A stretch of DNA of 18,004 bases. Source: a bacterium UBP18_UBA7526 (GTDB lineage: Bacteria > UBP18 > UBA7526). The stretch spans positions 13,307 to 31,310 of the forward strand of contig DLMW01000020.1 of the NCBI GenBank assembly GCA_002478245.1, given 5' to 3'. A program made the translations under genes and the position numbers. The notes below the pieces were generated by a model. It worked only from the letters and a program-made list of their open reading frames with translations, had not been told where the DNA came from and did no database searches. Shown one piece after another: positions 13,975 through 18,004 of this stretch (position 1 is its first letter; each line of letters begins with the position of its first letter).

Positions 13975-14878
13975 ATTCTATGCCCATCTTTTGGAGAAAG
14001 GCCAGGCCTTCCTTTAACTTTTCTTTGCTCACCTTGGGATGGGGTTCCATTACCTTAATGGTCTGGGGCTTGAGATGTCTCTTTATCAGTTCGTAGTCTA
14101 TCTCGTCCGGCCCTGGAGCAAGATGGTCCTCGTAACCCCTCACTCCATGAAAATGAACGCCTACCAGATAAGGGGAATAATTCTCAAGCAATCCTTTGTG
14201 GCTCAATAGCCCTAAGTTTTCCTGAACCGCAGCATGGCCCACATCGTGCCAGTATCTTACTGCTCCCCCCTTAAACTTCTCTAAGATTAGTTCTATCTCG
14301 CTGAAGTCTGGGATTTCGTGGGAATAGACCCTGTTCTCTATTCCTAAAAGAACGCCTCTTCTTAAAGCAAATTTATTGAGTTCTGAGAGACTAAAAAGAA
14401 CAGCATCAAGATATCTTTTTTTCTTATTTCCCCTTTCCCTTTTAATCCTATGGATGGTTCTTCTCCCCGAGAAAGAAGAGATCTTCCCCCTATTATATAA
14501 GAGGAAGAGTCTCTCCGTCTCCGGATCCGTCTCCACCTTGCCCAGATGCAGAATAACTGCTTTTGCTCCCAATCCCTGGGTAATTTCAATGGTCTTCTTA
14601 GTATATTTTACTGCCCTCCCCCTCTCCTCCTCATCCGGACTGGAGAGCAGAAAAGCATCTCCACTCCCCTCATTTAAGATCTCAGGAATGGGGAAGAAGT
14701 TATGGATGCTTAGGATAGAGAAGGATTTCTTTAAGGAAGGAAGTATCTCTCTGAAGGTCTTCTCACTTATGCGATAATCGAGTTCTATTCCTTTTATCCC
14801 AATCCCTTCAAGTTGAGAGAGTAATTCCTTTGCATCCTTTACCTCACCCGAACGCCAGGCGGTGGATAGTCCAATCAT
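13973..14878 (-). CDS. Sugar phosphate isomerase/epimerase, xylose isomerase-like TIM barrel
   Basis: A 301-residue protein of the AP-endonuclease-2/xylose-isomerase-like superfamily. Barrel strands with likely metal or catalytic residues are visible: GIKGIELDYRIS, ILSIHNFFP, AKAVILHLGKVE, LGIENRVYS (Glu ligand), VRYWHDVGHA (Asp/His), VGVHFHGVRG (His) and IKVMEPHP (terminal Glu). Such proteins bind a divalent metal and isomerise or epimerise sugars or related compounds; some are nucleases, so the substrate is open. The DAVLFSLSELNKFA helix preceding the Glu strand is usual. The ATG has GGAGG (14886-14890) seven bases upstream. It appears to be a single-gene unit with its own promoter and a hairpin at its end. 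Length is near the usual 260-300. Confidence 0.82.
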   Translation of the reverse strand: MIGLSTAWRSGEVKDAKELLSQLEGIGIKGIELDYRISEKTFREILPSLKKSFSILSIHNFFPIPEILNEGSGDAFLLSSPDEEERGRAVKYTKKTIEITQGLGAKAVILHLGKVETDPETERLFLLYNRGKISSFSGRRTIHRIKRERGNKKKRYLDAVLFSLSELNKFALRRGVLLGIENRVYSHEIPDFSEIELILEKFKGGAVRYWHDVGHAAVQENLGLLSHKGLLENYSPYLVGVHFHGVRGYEDHLAPGPDEIDYELIKRHLKPQTIKVMEPHPKVSKEKLKEGLAFLQKMGIE

Positions 14879-14896
14879 CTCTTATCCTCCATCCCC

Positions 14897-14925
14897 ATCT
14901 TAGCACATCTTTCCCTCAAAAGCAA
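14897..14925 (-). promoter_or_regulatory. Probable promoter for the sugar isomerase gene
   Basis: Minus strand: extended -10 TGCTAAGAT (-10 box 14897-14902) and, 17 nt upstream, TTGCTT (14920-14925), a poor -35 that matches only in TTG. The -35 overlaps the end of the perfect palindrome 14923-14950. A start near 14890 would give a leader of about 12 nt beginning at the GGAGG ribosome site. Confidence 0.45.
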
Positions 14926-14950
14926 TAAGCAGGGGTACCCCTGCTTATTG
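14923..14950. repeat. Perfect 28-bp palindrome, possible terminator or operator
   Basis: Two 14-nt arms with no spacer, centred between 14936 and 14937: the left arm is CAATAAGCAGGGGT and the right arm its exact reverse complement. As minus-strand RNA it forms a hairpin followed by GCTTTTGAGG, so it could terminate the small-membrane-peptide transcript. As DNA it could bind a dimeric regulator, since it overlaps the -35 region of the isomerase gene. The two readings are not exclusive. Confidence 0.6.
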
Positions 14951-14983
14951 TCCCTGCCCCTCTGGAGCGAGAGAAACGGAGTG

Positions 14984-15026
14984 AAGGGCTAGTGGCCCTT
15001 GCCTCTTCAGCATCCAGCGGAGAGGC
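14984..15026. other. Two adjacent hairpins downstream of the 26-residue peptide gene
   Basis: AAGGGC (14984-14989) pairs with GCCCTT (14995-15000) around a 5-nt loop. Directly next to it, GCCTCT (15001-15006) pairs with AGAGGC (15021-15026), and an alternative TCAGC/GCTGA pairing (15007-15011/15025-15029) competes with it. With the 28-bp palindrome this makes three hairpins within about 105 nt. No T-run follows these two. Confidence 0.45.
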
Positions 15027-15046
15027 TGACTTCTAATTTCGGATTA

Positions 15047-15127
15047 TTACTTCTTCCCTTTCTTCCGCTGCATAACAAAGAAAGCAACCAAGCCAACGAT
15101 TAATACCACCCCTAACCAGATAGGCAT
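15047..15127 (-). CDS. 26-residue single-helix membrane peptide
   Basis: A short reading frame encoding MPIWLGVVLIVGLVAFFVMQ followed by RKKGKK and a stop (TAA TAA in tandem). Residues 2-19 form one hydrophobic helix and the end is strongly basic, so positive-inside orientation predicts the C terminus in the cytoplasm. The ATG lies 13 nt after the stop of the four-helix membrane protein, with AGGGGG about five bases before it, consistent with cotranscription and translation. No family can be named. Evidence for being real: a ribosome site, membrane-like composition, tandem stops, and a transcript that would end in the hairpin cluster. It could still be a chance frame. Confidence 0.55.
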   Translation of the reverse strand: MPIWLGVVLIVGLVAFFVMQRKKGKK

Positions 15128-15140
15128 TCTTTTCCCCCTT

Positions 15141-15506
15141 TTAGGCTACACGAATGAAGAAAAAGATTCCCAGGGCAAGAACAATCAATCCCCAGAGCCG
15201 ATAGATACCCAAAGAAGCCTCAAGCCACCAATCTATCAAAGGCCTGGCTTTCTTCTCTGAAGCAAAGATAAAGAAAAACCCTTTTGCTAGAGCAAGAAGG
15301 CCAATAATAATTACCAGGTTTGGGTAACGTCTGCCTGAGTGAGCAGAAAAGATGAGTAATATCCCAATAATCAAGGGAACAAAACCCACTGCCTTCAGAT
15401 TCTTCATTAGTTTATTAGATATCTCCTTTGCCTTTTTAGCAGCCCCAAGAAAGAAGATGCCCGCTATGGTCCAGAGACTAGCCATGAGAAAGAGAAACCA
15501 TCTCAT
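15141..15506 (-). CDS. Four-helix membrane protein of unknown function
   Basis: A 121-residue hydrophobic protein. Four membrane helices are visible: about residues 3-21, 38-55, 62-82 and 101-119, with basic connecting segments (AAKKAKEISNKLMKNLK; ASEKKARPLIDWW). I do not recognise the family. The frame runs open for 47 more codons to 15647, but that extension includes the promoter boxes and overlaps the end of the hydrolase gene. The ATG at 15506, giving MRWFLFLMASL, follows GGGGGTGA by five bases and is the better start. It is followed by the 26-residue membrane peptide gene. No catalytic motif is seen. Confidence 0.75.
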   Translation of the reverse strand: MRWFLFLMASLWTIAGIFFLGAAKKAKEISNKLMKNLKAVGFVPLIIGILLIFSAHSGRRYPNLVIIIGLLALAKGFFFIFASEKKARPLIDWWLEASLGIYRLWGLIVLALGIFFFIRVA

Positions 15507-15525
15507 CTCATTCACCCCCAGGTTA

Positions 15526-15554
15526 ATTTTATAGTACTTTTTGACCAATGTCAA
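15526..15554 (-). promoter_or_regulatory. Sigma70-type promoter for the four-helix membrane protein
   Basis: Minus strand: perfect -35 TTGACA (15549-15554), 17-nt spacer, -10 TAAAAT (15526-15531, one mismatch). Transcription would start near 15519, about 13 nt before the ATG at 15506, beginning just ahead of the GGGGGTGA ribosome site. It lies just downstream of the hydrolase stop codon. Confidence 0.75.
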
Positions 15555-15561
15555 GTAGAAT

Positions 15562-16425
15562 TTAACCCAGATTCCTCCCAAAGAATTCCCGGACCCTTCT
15601 CTCATATTCCCTGGGCTCAAGGCCTCTCGCCTCACCATGATCTGCACCAGGAACTATCCAGAGCTCGCTCCGGGGAGCCGCCTCATGCAATAGATGAGCA
15701 TTCTTCACTGGAATCTGGCTATCCCTCTCCCCATGGATGAGAAGGATAGGCGTCTCAACCTCCCTTATCGTATCCACGGGAGATACAGAAGAGGTATCGA
15801 ATTTTAAGACCAGTCTGGAAAATAACTTCACAGTGAAGACAAAGGGGTATCTCAAGAAATGATAATGCCGGAAGAGGGAATGAATCATGAGGTCTAAGGT
15901 TGCATAGGAAGAATCGGAGACCAGAGCCTTAATACCTGGGCTATGGGTCATAATAATGACCGCCCCTCCTAAGGAGAAGCCCAGAGCACCTATCTTTTCT
16001 ATTCCCCTTGATTTTAAGTAATCTACACTAGCAAGCAGATCTTTCTTCTCATGGTAACCGACTGTGGTATATCTCCCCTCGCTCTCCCCCATGGCTCGGA
16101 AATCGAAGAGGAAGAGGTTATATTCCTCATGGAGGAAGAGGCTAAGGGGGAGGATATTCCCCTTGTCAAAGGGGTATCCGTGACAGACGATGATGGTGGC
16201 CTTCTTTCCTTCTTTGGGGATGAACCAACCTTTCAGGGTAACCCCATCCATAGTCTTAAAACTTACCTCCTCATACTCCAGACCGAAGCTTGAGGGATTG
16301 ATACCACTTATGAACCTCTTGGGCCTGGCTGAGATATAGAAAGCATAAAAAGATACCCCAGCCACCAGGATCAGGAAAAGGATTAATAGAGATAGAACAT
16401 TCTTCAGGTTAAAGGTATAGGTCAT
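15562..16425 (-). CDS. Membrane-anchored alpha/beta hydrolase
   Basis: A 287-residue serine hydrolase. An N-terminal helix (about residues 9-31) serves as a signal anchor, followed by the alpha/beta fold. CHGYPFDKGN (81-90) gives the HG oxyanion region; the nucleophile elbow is G149-F-S151-L-G-G; the acid is D235 in HGERDSQIPV; the base is H263 in GADHGEA. It belongs to the broad peptidase S9/acyl-hydrolase-like group (similar to YfhR-type proteins); the natural substrate is unknown. The ATG is only one base after GGAGG, an unusually tight spacing, but no other start is available nearby without cutting the membrane helix. Upstream lies the terminator of the kinase gene; a weak TTGTCG/TTTAAG promoter may drive it. 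Confidence 0.85.
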   Translation of the reverse strand: MTYTFNLKNVLSLLILFLILVAGVSFYAFYISARPKRFISGINPSSFGLEYEEVSFKTMDGVTLKGWFIPKEGKKATIIVCHGYPFDKGNILPLSLFLHEEYNLFLFDFRAMGESEGRYTTVGYHEKKDLLASVDYLKSRGIEKIGALGFSLGGAVIIMTHSPGIKALVSDSSYATLDLMIHSLFRHYHFLRYPFVFTVKLFSRLVLKFDTSSVSPVDTIREVETPILLIHGERDSQIPVKNAHLLHEAAPRSELWIVPGADHGEARGLEPREYERRVREFFGRNLG

Positions 16426-16466
16426 CCCTCCTTACCTTTCTTAAACATTCTCCGCTAAAAAACGAC

Positions 16467-16492
16467 AAAAAAGCAGGGCACATCCACCCTGC
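16467..16492 (-). terminator. Intrinsic terminator of the ATP-cone/uridine kinase gene
   Basis: Minus strand: GCAGGG (16487-16492 complement), an 8-nt loop, CCCTGC (16473-16478 complement) and then six T residues (16467-16472). This is a textbook rho-independent terminator, 22 bp after the kinase stop codon. It separates that gene from the hydrolase. Confidence 0.9.
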
Positions 16493-16513
16493 CTCAAGAA
16501 GCGGTCTTAAGAT

Positions 16514-17887
16514 TTAATATCTATAGCTGCTTCCCCCAATGAATTCCCGCAGGAGGGAGTTGGCGGGAACGCATCTATCATCCCCTACATCTAATCGATC
16601 CAGAAGATTATGGACCCTCTTGGCCCGGATGTAGGCATCGATCTTCTTGGGGTCCTTCTCATACTTCTTCACCATGGGAGGGAAATACTTAAAGAGGTAC
16701 TTCTTGTGGATGGGGAGTTCATAGGGAAGGGAACCATTGAAGATACAATCTACTTTATGGGTAAAGGGAACGATGTGTCTCTTCTCGCTCCTTCTCACAT
16801 AGTGCCAGTGGCCTACCGTCCTCTCCGGATCGTAGGAGCGATGCCAGGAATCCCTCACCATTCGCCGGAGCATCCTCAAGTCCGCCCAGCGCACGAACTC
16901 TCCCTTCTCATCCCGAATCTGACATAAAGCCTCGATGTAAAACCTGAACTTCGTCTTGGGCGGAATTTTACTAGTCATCTCGGGATAGAGACCGTGAAGG
17001 GAATCGGTCAATAGAATCTGATCCTTCTCAAGTTTTAACCTCTTCCTCTCCCGCATTCTCTTCCCAGCCTTGAAGTTATATCTGGGCATCTCTACTGCCT
17101 TTCCTTCTAATAGCTGGAAGAGGTGCTCGTTGATTAGGGGAAGATCAAGGGCCTGGGGGTTTTCGAAGTCGTAGTCTCCATACTCATCCTTAGGATGCTC
17201 TTCCAAGTCTTTAAAATAGTTATCCAGATTTAAAGGGTAATAGTTCACCCCTTTCCCATTCAATATCTCGCCTATCTTTAAAGTAGTAGTCGTCTTTCCA
17301 GAGGAAGAGGGACCGGCGACAATAACCAGTCTCACCCCCTGGTCGATTTTGGCAATTATTCTCTCCACCGCTTTCCTTAATGCCAAATGGTAGGCCTCCT
17401 CTGCCTCCTTTACCAGATCGGGGAATCTCCCCTCCCTGATATGCCTATTGAGGTTCTCTATAGTATCACACCTATGCTCTACGTTCCAGGTGAAGACATG
17501 CCACAGGGCCTTATAGGGGACATTATCCTCAACAACGATCCTCTCTTCCCTTCCTTCCCTTATCCGGGCATGCTCCGCCCGGTAAAGGATGTAACGCTTG
17601 GCAGCCTGGTAATGACCATTCTCCATCAAGACCTTCTCGATCAAGTCCTGGATCTCTTCCACTGCAGGGATGGCTCCCACAGGATAGGTCTGGTTGATGA
17701 GTCTCACCACCTGATCAGCAAGCCTCTCTGCTAGGGCAGGATCCTTCTCCCCCACCTCCACCGCTGCCCGATAGATGGAGTTGACGATCTTCTCCCTATT
17801 AAAGGCCACTATTCGGCCATTGCGCTTGATCACCTTATTGATCTTATAATACTCTGGTGGCTGAAAGAGCTTCTCCTGTTCTACCAT
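16514..17887 (-). CDS. ATP-cone domain fused to uridine kinase-like protein
   Basis: A 457-residue fusion. Residues about 16-108 are an ATP-cone, the nucleotide-sensing domain known from ribonucleotide reductase and NrdR: INKVIKRNGRIVAFNREKIVNSI in interrupted form, then VEEIQDLIEKVLMENGHYQAAKRYILYR in interrupted form. A linker leads to a P-loop kinase of the uridine kinase/phosphoribulokinase type with G192-P-S-S-S-G-K-T199, YYPLNLDNYFKD (about 215-226) and DFENPQALDLPL. Uridine kinases make UMP from uridine using ATP or GTP; substrate specificity here is inferred. The ATP-cone probably gives allosteric control by adenine nucleotides. GGGG lies five bases before the ATG. A gene ends 54 bp upstream, so it may be the last gene of that operon; an intrinsic terminator follows. 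Confidence 0.87.
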   Translation of the reverse strand: MVEQEKLFQPPEYYKINKVIKRNGRIVAFNREKIVNSIYRAAVEVGEKDPALAERLADQVVRLINQTYPVGAIPAVEEIQDLIEKVLMENGHYQAAKRYILYRAEHARIREGREERIVVEDNVPYKALWHVFTWNVEHRCDTIENLNRHIREGRFPDLVKEAEEAYHLALRKAVERIIAKIDQGVRLVIVAGPSSSGKTTTTLKIGEILNGKGVNYYPLNLDNYFKDLEEHPKDEYGDYDFENPQALDLPLINEHLFQLLEGKAVEMPRYNFKAGKRMRERKRLKLEKDQILLTDSLHGLYPEMTSKIPPKTKFRFYIEALCQIRDEKGEFVRWADLRMLRRMVRDSWHRSYDPERTVGHWHYVRRSEKRHIVPFTHKVDCIFNGSLPYELPIHKKYLFKYFPPMVKKYEKDPKKIDAYIRAKRVHNLLDRLDVGDDRCVPANSLLREFIGGSSYRY

Positions 17888-17941
17888 CTTTACCCCGTTA
17901 GAGATAGCCCCGTTGATAATTTCATATCTATGGGGCGTAGA

Positions 17942-18004
17942 TTATTTGTAATACCATTTACCATCTCTCTTATCACGGATATACAAGATATCCCCTTCGG
18001 GGAT
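17942..18004 (-). CDS. 3' end of an unidentified gene (partial)
   Basis: A reading frame enters from beyond the window and ends in IPEGDILYIRDKRDGKWYYK plus TAA. The charged/aromatic tail and the orientation and spacing (54 bp before the kinase ATG) support a real coding end. Only 20 residues are visible, so no family can be given. Confidence 0.5.
   Translation of the reverse strand: MPEGDILYIRDKRDGKWYYK

Noticed and set aside
15507..15647. Extra 47 N-terminal residues of the four-helix protein
   Set aside because: The segment overlaps the end of the hydrolase gene and contains promoter boxes; the ATG at 15506 has a good ribosome site and begins directly with a membrane helix.
17907..17936. 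GCCCC/GGGGC hairpin between the partial gene and the kinase gene as a terminator
   Set aside because: Only 5 bp of stem with a 20-nt loop and no T-run on the minus strand; too weak to call.
17988..18004. Short CCCC/GGGG inverted repeat at the right edge as a terminator
   Set aside because: It lies inside the partial coding frame (IPEGD) and is not followed by a T-run on either visible side.
1..18004. CRISPR array, tRNA, rRNA, IS element or phage genes
   Set aside because: No regularly spaced repeats, no cloverleaf or rRNA core sequence, and no transposase, integrase or phage structural protein were found on either strand.

Overview
This window is a compact bacterial chromosome segment. Every gene I can support lies on the minus strand, so the text reads it from high to low coordinates. 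The sequence looks like an uncultured diderm bacterium: there is a lipoprotein with a clear lipobox (TRL-like) and the decayed remains of a second lipoprotein-like gene, Arg is mostly AGA/AGG, the coding strand is strongly purine-rich, and genes commonly overlap by 1-17 nt. No ribosomal RNA, tRNA, phage, IS or CRISPR was seen. I cannot name the phylum from sequence alone; a candidate-phylum lineage is plausible but is inference.

Right end (18004 to about 14880): the tail of an unidentified gene; an ATP-cone/uridine-kinase fusion with a textbook intrinsic terminator; an anchored alpha/beta hydrolase; a four-helix membrane protein whose true start is set by a promoter found inside the longest reading frame; a 26-residue single-helix membrane peptide; then a hairpin cluster ending in a perfect 28-bp palindrome, followed by a TIM-barrel sugar phosphate isomerase/epimerase.

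Middle (13923 to 10258): one promoter (TTGACA-18-TATAAT) serves rmuC, a Mut7-C RNase-like protein, a PflX-like radical SAM protein and a Sir2 deacetylase, tightly packed. A TRL-family lipoprotein follows as its own unit, with an extended -10 promoter and a terminator.

Left (10181 to 594): a near-consensus promoter (TTGACA-17-TATACT) starts a long operon: hisS, aspS, a decayed DUF2914 gene, pgpH (c-di-AMP phosphodiesterase family), ybeY, a DgkA-PAP2 fusion, two tandem CNNM/CorC-type membrane proteins, and a DUF502 protein. It joins translation (two tRNA synthetases, rRNA maturation) with envelope functions (c-di-AMP turnover, lipid-carrier kinase/phosphatase, divalent cation transport). A separate promoter (TTGACA-17-TATAAA) then drives a small DUF4190 membrane protein.

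The most notable items are the DgkA-PAP2 kinase/phosphatase fusion, the ATP-cone-uridine kinase fusion, the multiply frameshifted DUF2914 pseudogene between aspS and pgpH, and the small membrane peptide and hairpin cluster near 15 kb. I did not find a convincing wholly new system.
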